A DNA stretch of 48,097 nt, from contig CAIJTF010000048.1 of the NCBI GenBank assembly GCA_903823565.1, forward strand, positions 1 through 48,097. The letters are read 5' to 3'. Under the pieces are notes generated by a model, which had not been told where the DNA came from, ran no database searches, and saw only the letters and a program-made list of their open reading frames with translations. The DNA is from an uncultured Flavobacteriales bacterium. Its GTDB lineage: Bacteria; Bacteroidota; Bacteroidia; Flavobacteriales_D; Crocinitomicaceae. Of the stretch, positions 1-7,855 are shown piece after piece (positions within the stretch are counted from its first letter, which is position 1; every line of letters begins with the position of its first letter). The position numbers and the translations under genes are program-made.

Positions 1-93
1 AGTTTGTATTATGCTGATTCAACCGATTCCATGGGTTTGAAGAATAACCAACGTAATAACGATCAATGCAAGAAGAATAAATTATGTAAATAA
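1..93 (+). CDS. possible 3' end of a gene cut by the window edge
   Basis: Frame 1 is open from the first base to a TAA at 91-93 and would give the last 30 residues of a hydrophilic, Lys/Asn-rich protein ending NKLCK. It is followed by a hairpin with T-runs on both sides (108-138) that could end its transcript. Thirty codons are too few to prove coding, no family is recognisable, and the start lies outside the window. Confidence 0.25.
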   Translation, partial: SLYYADSTDSMGLKNNQRNNDQCKKNKLCK

Positions 94-107
94 AATAAGT
101 CATCCAT

Positions 108-138
108 AAAAAAAGCCGATCATACTTGACCGGCTTTT
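108..138 (-). terminator. rho-independent terminator after tRNA-Asn (bidirectional shape)
   Basis: Arms AAAAGCCG and CGGCTTTT flank a loop of about 12 nt. Read on the minus strand, the stem is followed by a run of T directly downstream of the tRNA 3' end. Read on the plus strand it is also followed by TTTT, so it could serve a rightward gene ending at 93. Confidence 0.7.
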
Positions 139-139
139 G

Positions 140-213
140 CTCCCCCTGCTGGACTTGAACCAGCGACCCTCTGATTAACAGTCAGATGCTCTAACCAACT
201 GAGCTAAGGAGGA
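140..213 (-). tRNA. tRNA-Asn (GTT)
   Basis: On the minus strand a 74-nt cloverleaf can be folded. The acceptor stem TCCTCCT pairs with AGGGGGA (one T-G pair), the D-arm contains AGCTCAGTTGGTTAGAGC, and the anticodon stem-loop CTGACTGTTAATCAG carries anticodon GTT. The T-arm contains GGTTCAAGTCC. The discriminator base is G, as expected for Asn. A genomic CCA is not encoded: GCA follows the acceptor stem. A terminator lies just downstream. Confidence 0.97.
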
Positions 214-323
214 ATATCCTATTTATGTTGCTTCCTTAATCAGTCATCCAACTGAGTTCTTAGGCTTACTTTACGCATCATAACTAACAAAGCTAATCAT
301 GAACAAGCAGTAAAACAACGGTG

Positions 324-350
324 CAAATATAGGGATTTTTACAAATTCAA
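324..350 (-). promoter_or_regulatory. promoter for tRNA-Asn
   Basis: On the minus strand TATATTTG (331-324) matches the Bacteroidota -7 box TAnnTTTG, with a TTG (350-348) 16 nt upstream as the -33 element. The tRNA begins about 110 nt downstream, so a leader would have to be processed off. The rest of 214-370 holds nothing else recognisable. Confidence 0.5.
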
Positions 351-370
351 AAATGAATTTCCCGAAAATT

Positions 371-814
371 CTAAAAATCTTCTTCGTTTAATGAGAAGTC
401 ATCAAAGCTTGGATCCGGGTCGCTGCGGAATTCATCGCTATCCACAAATTCATCTAATTCTCCTTCCATCCGTTGAACCGGACGCAGGATATTTGTATCG
501 GATACGTTGAGCCTTATTTCCGTTCGAATTACCCCATCTTCTCCCATGTAACCTTTGGCATAAGGGCTTCCCACTAATTCTACCATGGTGCCTCGGGTTA
601 AAAAATCAACAATGCGCATGTTGCTGCCTTCTCGTTTCCAAATGGTACAATTAACCCACGTTGTTTTTGTTTTTGAAGCCCCCGAACGCTTGTCTTTCCA
701 ATTTTTGTTGTGGGCAACCGGGAAGTTAATGGCAATGATTCCGCGTTCCATAGGCTTAACAATGGCATCCTTACCAATATTACCAATTAAGCGGGTTTCA
801 AAAACGGTAGCCAT
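371..814 (-). CDS. ssb: single-stranded DNA-binding protein
   Basis: SSB coats single-stranded DNA in replication, repair and recombination. The protein has the OB-fold N-terminal pattern (MATVFETRLIGNIGKDA) and a conserved TTWVNCTIW strand. An acidic tail ends DDFSLNEEDF, the Flavobacteriia counterpart of the DDDIPF tip that recruits partner proteins. At about 147 aa it has the usual family length. I chose the ATG at 814; the open frame extends two codons upstream only to a TTG. The gene stands alone with its own promoter 27 nt upstream. Confidence 0.93.
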   Translation of the reverse strand: MATVFETRLIGNIGKDAIVKPMERGIIAINFPVAHNKNWKDKRSGASKTKTTWVNCTIWKREGSNMRIVDFLTRGTMVELVGSPYAKGYMGEDGVIRTEIRLNVSDTNILRPVQRMEGELDEFVDSDEFRSDPDPSFDDFSLNEEDF

Positions 815-841
815 AAGCAATGAATTAATATGTAACTAACA

Positions 842-874
842 CAAAGTTAGCTAAATATCTAATTGACAGTTCAA
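842..874 (-). promoter_or_regulatory. ssb promoter
   Basis: Minus-strand TAACTTTG (849-842) is an exact TAnnTTTG -7 box. A TTG (874-872) lies 22 nt upstream as the -33 element. The box ends 27 nt before the ssb ATG. Confidence 0.6.
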
Positions 875-886
875 TAAATTTATTTT

Positions 887-1393
887 TTAGTGCTGGTGTC
901 CGTGTGGGCCATGCGCATGGCCGTGGGAAATTTCCTCCTCTGTCGCCGAACGAACGTCCAAAATTTTTCCTACAAAATGCAAATCAGTTCCAGCAAGGGG
1001 GTGATTAAAATCCATTTTTACCGCCTCATCTGTTATTTCTAAAATTCGACCTCGGAGTTGATGACCTTGTCCGTCGCTCATTGGCACCAAGGTTCCTACG
1101 CTGAACATTGCATGGTCGAAATTCCCTTTATCGTCATGAAAAACATTGCTTGGGATCATAACAATTTCCTCTTCGCTGGGCAAACCATACGCTAAGGAAG
1201 CTCCAATAGAGAAGTCGAAGGTGTCTCCCGCTTTTTTTCCGTTTAGATTGGTCTCGAAATCCGGAATCATAGCACCAACCCCATAAAGAAAAACTAAGGG
1301 GTTATTTTCGTCTGTAGTCTCTATCGCTTCACCGGTTTTATCATTGGTTAAAGCATACATCAGGGAGACAACCGTATTGGAGTTTATTTGCAT
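887..1393 (-). CDS. slyD: SlyD-type FKBP peptidyl-prolyl cis-trans isomerase
   Basis: This cytoplasmic proline isomerase/chaperone has the split FKBP domain with an inserted flap typical of SlyD. The short first part runs through FLYGVGAMIPDFE and GDTFDFSIGASLAYG, followed by the IF/flap segment. The last 12 residues are His/Gly-rich (six His), a metal-binding tail like that of SlyD proteins that bind Ni(II) and other divalent metals. Length (168 aa) is normal. A near-consensus -7 box TATCTTTA lies at 1424-1417, 23 nt from the ATG. The chaperone role is by family; a role in nickel delivery is inference from the tail only. Confidence 0.9.
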   Translation of the reverse strand: MQINSNTVVSLMYALTNDKTGEAIETTDENNPLVFLYGVGAMIPDFETNLNGKKAGDTFDFSIGASLAYGLPSEEEIVMIPSNVFHDDKGNFDHAMFSVGTLVPMSDGQGHQLRGRILEITDEAVKMDFNHPLAGTDLHFVGKILDVRSATEEEISHGHAHGPHGHQH

Positions 1394-1433
1394 GTTCAGG
1401 TTTTAAGGATTGGCCGTAAAGATAACCTATTTA

Positions 1434-2714
1434 TTATTGAATTAAGGTCTTGACAAAATTTGGAAGGGCGAAACTGGATTGATGTATCGCCGCATTATAA
1501 TACCTAAGACCCTGTTCGCGAACAAAGGCATCTATAGATTCTGTTTTAGAATCATCGATTCGATTAATATTTCCTTTCATTCCGTATTGAAAACTCCACA
1601 TTCCCGTAGGATAGGTCGGAACAAAAAATAAGGAAACGGGAGCATTTTCTTTTCCAAAAATGGATTGTAAGGTAAGGTTTAGTTCACGGAAGGCCTTTTC
1701 ATTAAATTTGGGCGATTCCCCCTGTGCAACTAAGATTCCATCCTTTTTCAAAGCACGATAACAATGGGTGTAAAACGATACCGAAAAAAGACCCTCTGCC
1801 GGTCCTACTGGGTCCGATCCATCGACCAAAATCACATCATAGGTTTCGCTTTCCGCTTTTTCGATAAATGCGATACCATCGTCGACCAATAATGTTAGCT
1901 TCGGATCATCAAAAGATGCCGCGATCTTAGGTAAGTGTTCTTTGCACGCCTCGATAACTGCACCATCTATCTCTACCATCGTCACTTTTTCCACTCCGGA
2001 ATGGCGAAGGACTTCGCGTATGGTTCCTCCATCGCCTCCACCAATGACCAATACATTTTTCGGATTAGGGTGCATAAATAGTGAGGGGTGCGATATCATT
2101 TCGTGATAATGGAATTCGTCCTTTTCCGTGGTCATCACCATGTCATCCAAGGCCAACATTTTGCCATATTTATAGGACTCTAAAATCCTTACGCGCTGAA
2201 AGGGAGTTTGTTGATCGTAAAAAACTTCGCCAGTAAACCGTAAGGACAATGCCTGGTTCTCATCCTTGTCTGTAAACCATACATTTCGCGTATAAAATCC
2301 GGGGTTTACCCATTCATTCGCTTTTTGTCGCATCGTGGAAATATCGAAATCGTTTCGCGTAAGCAAGTTTACCGAACCCCTTTTCATTTCAATGGCAGAA
2401 TAACTTTTAGCTTGAAAGCTTTCTTTTAGGTAATCAAAAGCAATCCACGCGTTCATTTCTCCACAGGTAAAGACATCAACCGCCGCGTAACCATATTCTG
2501 GCCACGTATGTATTGCTAGATGGCTTTCTTGAATAACGACTACGCCGGAAACGCCATAGGGTGAAAAATGATGAAACGTAGAGTTAATCACGGTGGCTTC
2601 CGCCTTTTTTGCCGCATCAACCATATCCCTTTCAATCGCAGCTACATCATTCATAATGTGTGGATCGCAATTCATGAACTCAACCAAGATGTGATTTCCA
2701 AGCGCTTGACTCAT
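1434..2714 (-). CDS. speD-speE: fused S-adenosylmethionine decarboxylase / spermidine synthase
   Basis: A two-domain polyamine enzyme of 426 aa. Residues 1 to about 125 are a class 1 prokaryotic AdoMet decarboxylase. Glu63-Ser64 is the self-cleavage site that yields the pyruvoyl cofactor (context [12 protein letters not shown]), with His69 and Cys84 as processing/catalytic residues. Each is one position off the Thermotoga numbering S63/H68/C83. Residues from about 140 are spermidine synthase, with the nucleotide-binding loop VIGGGDGG (223-230), a MVEID acidic strand end and the [10 protein letters not shown] active-site loop. One chain would make decarboxylated AdoMet and transfer its aminopropyl group to putrescine. 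SpeD self-cleavage would split the chain into a short beta fragment and a long alpha-SpeE fragment. There is no frameshift or stop at the junction. Confidence 0.93.
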   Translation of the reverse strand: MSQALGNHILVEFMNCDPHIMNDVAAIERDMVDAAKKAEATVINSTFHHFSPYGVSGVVVIQESHLAIHTWPEYGYAAVDVFTCGEMNAWIAFDYLKESFQAKSYSAIEMKRGSVNLLTRNDFDISTMRQKANEWVNPGFYTRNVWFTDKDENQALSLRFTGEVFYDQQTPFQRVRILESYKYGKMLALDDMVMTTEKDEFHYHEMISHPSLFMHPNPKNVLVIGGGDGGTIREVLRHSGVEKVTMVEIDGAVIEACKEHLPKIAASFDDPKLTLLVDDGIAFIEKAESETYDVILVDGSDPVGPAEGLFSVSFYTHCYRALKKDGILVAQGESPKFNEKAFRELNLTLQSIFGKENAPVSLFFVPTYPTGMWSFQYGMKGNINRIDDSKTESIDAFVREQGLRYYNAAIHQSSFALPNFVKTLIQ

Positions 2715-2731
2715 TTATTTACAGTTTATAA

Positions 2732-2761
2732 TTTGCACGCAAAATTAAATGATTAATTTTG
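2732..2761 (+). promoter_or_regulatory. promoter of small lipoprotein gene
   Basis: TTTG (2732-2735), an 18-nt spacer, then TAATTTTG (2754-2761) fit the Bacteroidota TTTG/TAnnTTTG promoter. The GTG start codon follows the box after only 4 nt, so the transcript would begin at or next to the start codon. Confidence 0.6.
2740..2747 (-). promoter_or_regulatory. -7 box for speD-speE
   Basis: Minus-strand TAATTTTG (2747-2740) matches TAnnTTTG and ends 25 nt before the speD-speE ATG. No convincing -33 TTG is seen. It lies 6 nt from the opposite-strand -7 box at 2754-2761, so the two divergent promoters overlap. Confidence 0.4.
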
Positions 2762-2765
2762 TATT

Positions 2766-3116
2766 GTGGTACGTTTTATTTACAAACAGAAACTTCTTTT
2801 GATTGGAATGGTTTTTATGGTATTTATAATGGCATTTCAATGCCAGAAATATTCCCATTCTCCTTGTATAAATCAAAAAATTATTCAATTCAAAACCGAA
2901 TGTTGTAACAGTGGAGCTAACGTTCGTGAATATTGGTTTCAATCCGAATCGGTATTTGTTTTTAATCCGGGAAATTGTGGGGGTGATTTGCCTTCTTACG
3001 TGTTGAATGAAACATGCGATACCTTAGGGTTTTTAGGTGGAATTACAGGAAACCAATCCATAAATGGAATTTCCTTTGGATTAGCAGAGGAAAAAGGTGT
3101 TCTATGGGAAAATTAA
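2766..3116 (+). CDS. small Cys-rich lipoprotein, DUF6970-like
   Basis: A 116-aa exported protein of unknown function. The N-terminus (VRFIYKQKLLLIG, then a hydrophobic stretch) ends in a lipobox MAFQC, so it should be a lipoprotein anchored after Cys26. The mature part holds conserved-looking features: TECCNSGANVREYWFQ, a VFVFNPGNCGGD segment and LGFLGGITGN, which resemble the DUF6970 pattern (from memory, not searched). GTG at 2766 is preferred because it supplies the charged n-region and lies 4 nt after the promoter box; an internal ATG at 2808 would give an uncharged signal. It is divergent from speD-speE and convergent with the subtilase, sharing a TTAA double stop at 3113-3116. Confidence 0.7.
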   Translation: MVRFIYKQKLLLIGMVFMVFIMAFQCQKYSHSPCINQKIIQFKTECCNSGANVREYWFQSESVFVFNPGNCGGDLPSYVLNETCDTLGFLGGITGNQSINGISFGLAEEKGVLWEN

Positions 3117-5944
3117 AATTTCACCCACTGGATTTGAACCTTGTCCGTCGTAATCCAATACGTTCCCGGAGCTAACTTCTTTACTTCAAGTTTTTGCCCT
3201 TCGACGCCTAGAAATGGATCAAGAACTAAGCGGCCTTGAATGTCGATCACGCGTATTTCTTCAAACGGCTTAAATCCTTTCAAAACAAGATAATACCCGG
3301 TTGGATTTGGATATACTTCGATGGGGGAACTGCTGCTTGATTCTGTGGCATTTATAGCGAGTACATCGATAACCGAGGAATCGCTAATTGAACAGCCGTT
3401 GGCATCTATAACCGTGTAGGTTACTACAAAGCTTCCCGGTCCAGAGAGGGTGGGATGAAAACTTGTTCCAATAACACCAGTCCCTGTATACGTTCCGCCA
3501 AGAGGAACCCCGGGGGTTAGATTAAATGGACTGGATCCCTCAAAAACTGGGGTATTGCTTTCATCATACGTTACCGGATCGACGTCGTACAAAGTGATGG
3601 TAACTGAATCGGAGTTGCTACAGCCATTCGCCCCCGTTCCCGTTACATAATATGTTTCTGTTGCCGAGGGGGTGAAAGGAGTATTGTTTGGAACTCCATG
3701 CTGCCAAACATAGGATAGTGCTGTTCCGGTTCCGAGCAACGAAACGGGAACCCCAGGACAACTCCAGAAGTTTGCGCCGGCATCCACAAAAGGTAAGGTC
3801 AACGTTCCCAAGGCAATGGGAGTAGCTCGGGTATAGCATCCGGCACTGTCAAGGACTTTGGCATAATAGGATCCAACGATTGCGGTTGTCATTGTATTGC
3901 CGGTGACTCCGTTATTCCAGAGGATCGTATTCAAAGGTACCGTTGAATTAAGGTACAGGGTGGCTGTGCTTCCAACGCAAATACCAACGGCTGAATCGAT
4001 AGAAACATTTATGTTTTTGGAACTTAACAATGCAAGGGCATCTGCCTTTCCAAAACCATAGGAGAAATTGGGAGTTACTCCTGTAAAGCCATCCACAATC
4101 GCTGTATTGGTCAAATCATATTTGAATTGCTGATACGTTGAAAGTGGACATTTTTGCAAGTAGAGGGCTGCGATACCGGCAACCACAGGCGATGCCATGG
4201 AAGTCCCTCCGTTTCGAACGTGAAATCCACCCAAATCAATGGTGGTATTGTTCGCCGTATTGCTTAAATACCACAAGGGACCGGCGGCAAGTGTTACATC
4301 ACCTGCGGCAGTAATATCAGGTTTTGTTGTTCCATTTCTTGCGGGACCTTTACTGCTATTTTCACTTAGTTTTCCTACCGGTGTAGTGGAGGCTGGTTGA
4401 TAATAGGTATTATTCTTTGTGATATGGCCTTTTCTATTTCTCATATTTGCCACGGAAATAACTTTTTCAGAGCAATTCCAACTGCTCACAATGGTTTGTA
4501 AGGAGTCCGGCATAATGTAGTCTTGCATGGCTGAATATTGGTTTACCGTTGGTATATTACTTGCAAAATTGCTGAGTTGAATCCAACTTCCTCCCCAAGC
4601 ATCGTATTGCCCAGATCCCGTCGTCATAAATCGATAGCGGTAGGCCAGCGAATCTATCGTTGTAAATACGCATAACATGTGAAAATTCCCTCCTACAATT
4701 TCTCGATAACTATCAATAATCGCGAGGCGTTGACCTACATTATTAAATAGCGTATCGGTCACAGGAACTTGATTTAAATTGCTTGTAGCGTATCGAAAGT
4801 TTGTGTGTCCTCGAAAGGAGTAGTTTGGGGTAATTTTGTCTGCTCCAAAACCATAGTAATAATGCGCTTGACTGGTATCAGACCACACATCGAAAACGAT
4901 CTTATTAGGACCCGCTACCGTCATACCCGTATTCGGTATATTCCAAAAGAAAGTTGTATCGGATCCGATTTGGTTGTTGCGAACATGGAATTTTCCTTGG
5001 TTTCCGGCATTTCCAGCAGCACAAACCACAATTCTGCCGGGCGACAGGTCTAGCAAGGACTCAATTAAATCAGAAGCAGGGTCGTTCCCGTCATGACTTC
5101 CTAAGTAATCTCCCAAAGAAATATTAATGACTGCGGGTTTTCCAAGAGAATCAGCTACTTTGAAAATATAATCACAAGCATCAGCAATAGTGAGCGTCCA
5201 ATTGGGTAGGTTGAAATTTGTTTCCACCACCACAATATCAGCTTCCGGTGCAGCGCCTTTGTTTTTTGTATTGGCACGCGCATTACCTGCTGCCATTCCT
5301 GCAACTGTAGTACCGTGGGCTGTAACGGTCTCTAAGCTGGTGCATGTCCCTGCATTGATAGCCGTGGAGTCCCACACCACCCCGTAATTATAGGGTTGAG
5401 GTGGATTGGGGCCGCTAACGGAATGGTCCCAATAACGCAATACCCTGGTTTTTCCTGTTGCTGTTTTAAAATCTGGGTGATTAAAATCGATTCCTTGATC
5501 AATTACACCCATTATAACTCCTTTTCCTGTGTAATTGGTATCGACACCATTGAGCCCTTGATGTACGAGGTTTATGTAGTGCTTGACGAGGGCGCTATCG
5601 GCTAATGCCTCTGGACGGGAAAATGAAAAATACAATCCTTCTAATTTGGGATAACCATCGCTTGTAAGAATTTCAGAGGGCTTTGCATTAAAGAATATAT
5701 TGCGTTCGGTTTGCGCTTTCACCGGTACATTAAGCAAACGGAGCATTTCCTGATTTTGAATGGTATTTTTTGCGCTCAAGCAAATGGCGCTATTAGGATT
5801 CTGTTGAGCGTACTCGAATAAATTAAATGCGGTGAGGTTTGGTGTTTGCGCCATGGTTAGGAACGCAAACATAATAGAGAAGACAGCGCTCAGGACCTTG
5901 ATTTTTGTAGGTAGCATAGTTTTTGAAAGGCTTTTTTTAACCAT
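3113..5944 (-). CDS. S8 subtilisin-like protease with T9SS type A sorting domain
   Basis: A secreted serine protease of 943 aa. The signal peptide region (LPTKIKVLSAVFSIMFAFL, then MAQ) is followed by the catalytic domain, with Asp149 (IDQGIDFNHPDF), His210 (AHGTTVAGMAAG) and Ser at about 582 (GGTSMASPVVAG). The long His-Ser distance indicates an inserted domain. An Ig-like/GTYTGTG repeat region precedes the C-terminal ~75 residues, which form a T9SS type A sorting domain (VYPNPTG, IRVIDIQGR, LAPGTYWI). The ATG at 5944 is 3 nt after a TATTTTTA box; an inner ATG at 5917 would give a shorter n-region and is the alternative. Substrate is unknown; extracellular or surface-bound proteolysis is inferred. 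It is divergent from another S8 protease. Confidence 0.9.
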   Translation of the reverse strand: MVKKSLSKTMLPTKIKVLSAVFSIMFAFLTMAQTPNLTAFNLFEYAQQNPNSAICLSAKNTIQNQEMLRLLNVPVKAQTERNIFFNAKPSEILTSDGYPKLEGLYFSFSRPEALADSALVKHYINLVHQGLNGVDTNYTGKGVIMGVIDQGIDFNHPDFKTATGKTRVLRYWDHSVSGPNPPQPYNYGVVWDSTAINAGTCTSLETVTAHGTTVAGMAAGNARANTKNKGAAPEADIVVVETNFNLPNWTLTIADACDYIFKVADSLGKPAVINISLGDYLGSHDGNDPASDLIESLLDLSPGRIVVCAAGNAGNQGKFHVRNNQIGSDTTFFWNIPNTGMTVAGPNKIVFDVWSDTSQAHYYYGFGADKITPNYSFRGHTNFRYATSNLNQVPVTDTLFNNVGQRLAIIDSYREIVGGNFHMLCVFTTIDSLAYRYRFMTTGSGQYDAWGGSWIQLSNFASNIPTVNQYSAMQDYIMPDSLQTIVSSWNCSEKVISVANMRNRKGHITKNNTYYQPASTTPVGKLSENSSKGPARNGTTKPDITAAGDVTLAAGPLWYLSNTANNTTIDLGGFHVRNGGTSMASPVVAGIAALYLQKCPLSTYQQFKYDLTNTAIVDGFTGVTPNFSYGFGKADALALLSSKNINVSIDSAVGICVGSTATLYLNSTVPLNTILWNNGVTGNTMTTAIVGSYYAKVLDSAGCYTRATPIALGTLTLPFVDAGANFWSCPGVPVSLLGTGTALSYVWQHGVPNNTPFTPSATETYYVTGTGANGCSNSDSVTITLYDVDPVTYDESNTPVFEGSSPFNLTPGVPLGGTYTGTGVIGTSFHPTLSGPGSFVVTYTVIDANGCSISDSSVIDVLAINATESSSSSPIEVYPNPTGYYLVLKGFKPFEEIRVIDIQGRLVLDPFLGVEGQKLEVKKLAPGTYWITTDKVQIQWVKF

Positions 5945-5960
5945 TGCTAAAAATAAGCGT

Positions 5961-5968
5961 TATTTTTG
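5961..5968 (+). promoter_or_regulatory. -7 box of rightward subtilase operon
   Basis: TATTTTTG matches TAnnTTTG and lies 39 nt before the ATG at 6008, in the 63-bp divergent gap between the two protease genes. No well-spaced -33 TTG is visible. Confidence 0.4.
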
Positions 5969-6007
5969 AAATTAAATTAATTCTAAAACTAAATAAAACC
6001 ATTCGCT

Positions 6008-7387
6008 ATGAAGAAAACGATGTTAATGTTTATGCTTTCCGTTATTACGAGTTTTTCCTTTATTTTCTCGCAAGCACTTCCCGGTACGTTAAATTGGTAC
6101 AATGGAGAAGGCAATGGAATGTTTACGGAAGTGGCTTATAAAAAGATTTTATCCAAGAAAAAAAGCACAACCGTCGTTGTAGCGGTTATCGATTCTGGGG
6201 TGGACGTAGAACATGAAGACCTAAACGGCCACATATGGGTCAACGCCAAGGAAATTCCCGGGAACAATAAAGATGACGATGGAAATGGTTATGTGGATGA
6301 TATCAATGGTTGGAATTTTTTAGGAAATAAAAAAGGTGAAAACGTCGATAAAGCCCGTTTGGAAAAAGCAAGAATTGTTAGCAAATACCAAAGTACCTAT
6401 GAGAATGGGGATGCGGCTAAGTTCGCTAACGATCCCATGTTCAAACTATACCAAGAGGCTAAGGCTTCGGTTGAAGCAGATAAAGAACAATTTGCTCCCT
6501 ACATGGAAATGATTGGTAAGGGAATGTTTGATAAAGAGACCGAGGAGTATTTGAAGGATCAAATGGAGTTTAATTTGAATCCGGCGTTTGATGACCGCTC
6601 CCTTATCGGAGATAATCCAGACGATTTTAATGATAAATTTTATGGAAACGGAAATGCGGAAGGTCCCGATGCATTGCACGGAACGCACGTTGCTGGTATC
6701 ATAGCTGCTGTCCGTGGTAACAACAAAGGAGGCGATGGTGTCGCTGACGATGTGAAAATCATGTCGATTCGCGCCGTTCCCAATGGTGACGAACACGACA
6801 AGGACGTAGCCTTAGCCATACGGTATGCCGTGGATAATGGGGCCAAAGTAATCAATATGTCTTTTGGAAAAGGGTTTTCTCCAAACAGTGAAAAAGTTCA
6901 AGACGCCATTGCTTATGCTGCATCAAAGGATGTTTTGATGATTCATGCCGCGGGTAACGATGCAGCCAATGTTGATGAAGTGCCTAATTTCCCACACAAA
7001 CCATATGTAGATCAACCCAGTAATTTGAGCCGTTTAATGTTCTTAAATATTGGCGCGAATACCAAGGAGAAGGGTAAGAAAATGGTGGCTGATTTCTCTA
7101 ATTTCGGTGCGATTGAAGTAGATGTTTTTGCCCCGGGAAATGAAATTTATAATTCAGTTCCACAGAGCGAATATAAAAACCTTCAAGGAACTTCAATGGC
7201 TGCCCCTATGGTAGCTGGTGTTGCCGCTTTACTTAAGTCAAGATTTCCTGCTGCGACTATGATGGACATTTGTAACGCAATTACCTCAACCGTTAAAAAA
7301 TACCCCGAATTAGAGGGACTTTGCAATACGGGTGGTGTTGTAAATGTGTACAATGCAGCAATGGCCTTGGAGAAAAAATTTAAGTAA
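6008..7387 (+). CDS. S8 subtilisin-like serine protease, exported, no sorting domain
   Basis: A 459-aa protease with a cleavable signal (KKTMLMFMLSVITSFSFIFSQ). The catalytic triad is Asp62 (VIDSGVDVEHED), His224 (LHGTHVAGI) and Ser396 (QGTSMAAPMVAG). About 160 residues separate Asp and His instead of the usual 30-40; the extra segment is charged and probably helical, rich in Lys/Glu/Asp. There is no propeptide-like region or T9SS tail, so it is probably periplasmic. Homologues with this insertion are common in Bacteroidota. It heads a compact rightward gene run; the next start codon abuts its stop. Confidence 0.9.
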   Translation: MKKTMLMFMLSVITSFSFIFSQALPGTLNWYNGEGNGMFTEVAYKKILSKKKSTTVVVAVIDSGVDVEHEDLNGHIWVNAKEIPGNNKDDDGNGYVDDINGWNFLGNKKGENVDKARLEKARIVSKYQSTYENGDAAKFANDPMFKLYQEAKASVEADKEQFAPYMEMIGKGMFDKETEEYLKDQMEFNLNPAFDDRSLIGDNPDDFNDKFYGNGNAEGPDALHGTHVAGIIAAVRGNNKGGDGVADDVKIMSIRAVPNGDEHDKDVALAIRYAVDNGAKVINMSFGKGFSPNSEKVQDAIAYAASKDVLMIHAAGNDAANVDEVPNFPHKPYVDQPSNLSRLMFLNIGANTKEKGKKMVADFSNFGAIEVDVFAPGNEIYNSVPQSEYKNLQGTSMAAPMVAGVAALLKSRFPAATMMDICNAITSTVKKYPELEGLCNTGGVVNVYNAAMALEKKFK

Positions 7388-7855
7388 TTGCAAGCTAAGT
7401 ATTCGGGATTTATTTTTTCCCTTTTCAGTGTTTTGTGGTGTTTAGGTCAGAACAGTTCATCGCTTTCTGACCTAAACTTTTTGATAGATGCATGGCACAA
7501 AGATGCGACCTTGGCAAACTTGGACGGTTATTTTGACAAAACATCCAAGGATTTTATTTTCCTCGGAACAGCTCCGGGGGAAAAATGGACAAAAGAGGAA
7601 TTTAAGGTTTATTGTAAACCCTACTTTGATAAAAAACAAACTTGGCGTTTTACTCCCAGTCAAAGGACTTGGCATTTTTCTCCCAATCAAAAAGTGGCTT
7701 GGTTCGATGAATCCCTTGAGACTTGGATGCTCGATTGTCGAGGAAGTGGCGTCTGTGTTAAAATTAAAAAAGGCTGGAAATTGTCTTACTACAACCTTAC
7801 GGTGCTCATAGAAAATGAGAAAATTAAACCGTTTATTGAACTAAGAAAAAACTAA
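7388..7855 (+). CDS. exported SnoaL/NTF2-like (DUF4440-type) protein
   Basis: A 155-aa exported protein. A good signal peptide (KYSGFIFSLFSVLWCLGQ) requires the TTG start that follows directly on the preceding TAA; no other in-frame start would keep it. The mature part has the NTF2-like pattern of an N-terminal helix (LIDAWHKDAT), DGYFDKTSKDFIFLGT, EKWTKEEFKVYCKPYF and later beta strands. This fold usually binds small ligands or has no catalytic role. Substrate is unknown. Its TAA overlaps the prmC ATG, so the two are translationally coupled. Confidence 0.75.
   Translation: MQAKYSGFIFSLFSVLWCLGQNSSSLSDLNFLIDAWHKDATLANLDGYFDKTSKDFIFLGTAPGEKWTKEEFKVYCKPYFDKKQTWRFTPSQRTWHFSPNQKVAWFDESLETWMLDCRGSGVCVKIKKGWKLSYYNLTVLIENEKIKPFIELRKN

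Noticed and set aside
225..270. Possible decayed tRNA copy next to tRNA-Asn (CCAACTGAG and CTTAGG recur).
   Set aside because: Only about 9 nt match; no acceptor, anticodon or T-arm pairing can be drawn.
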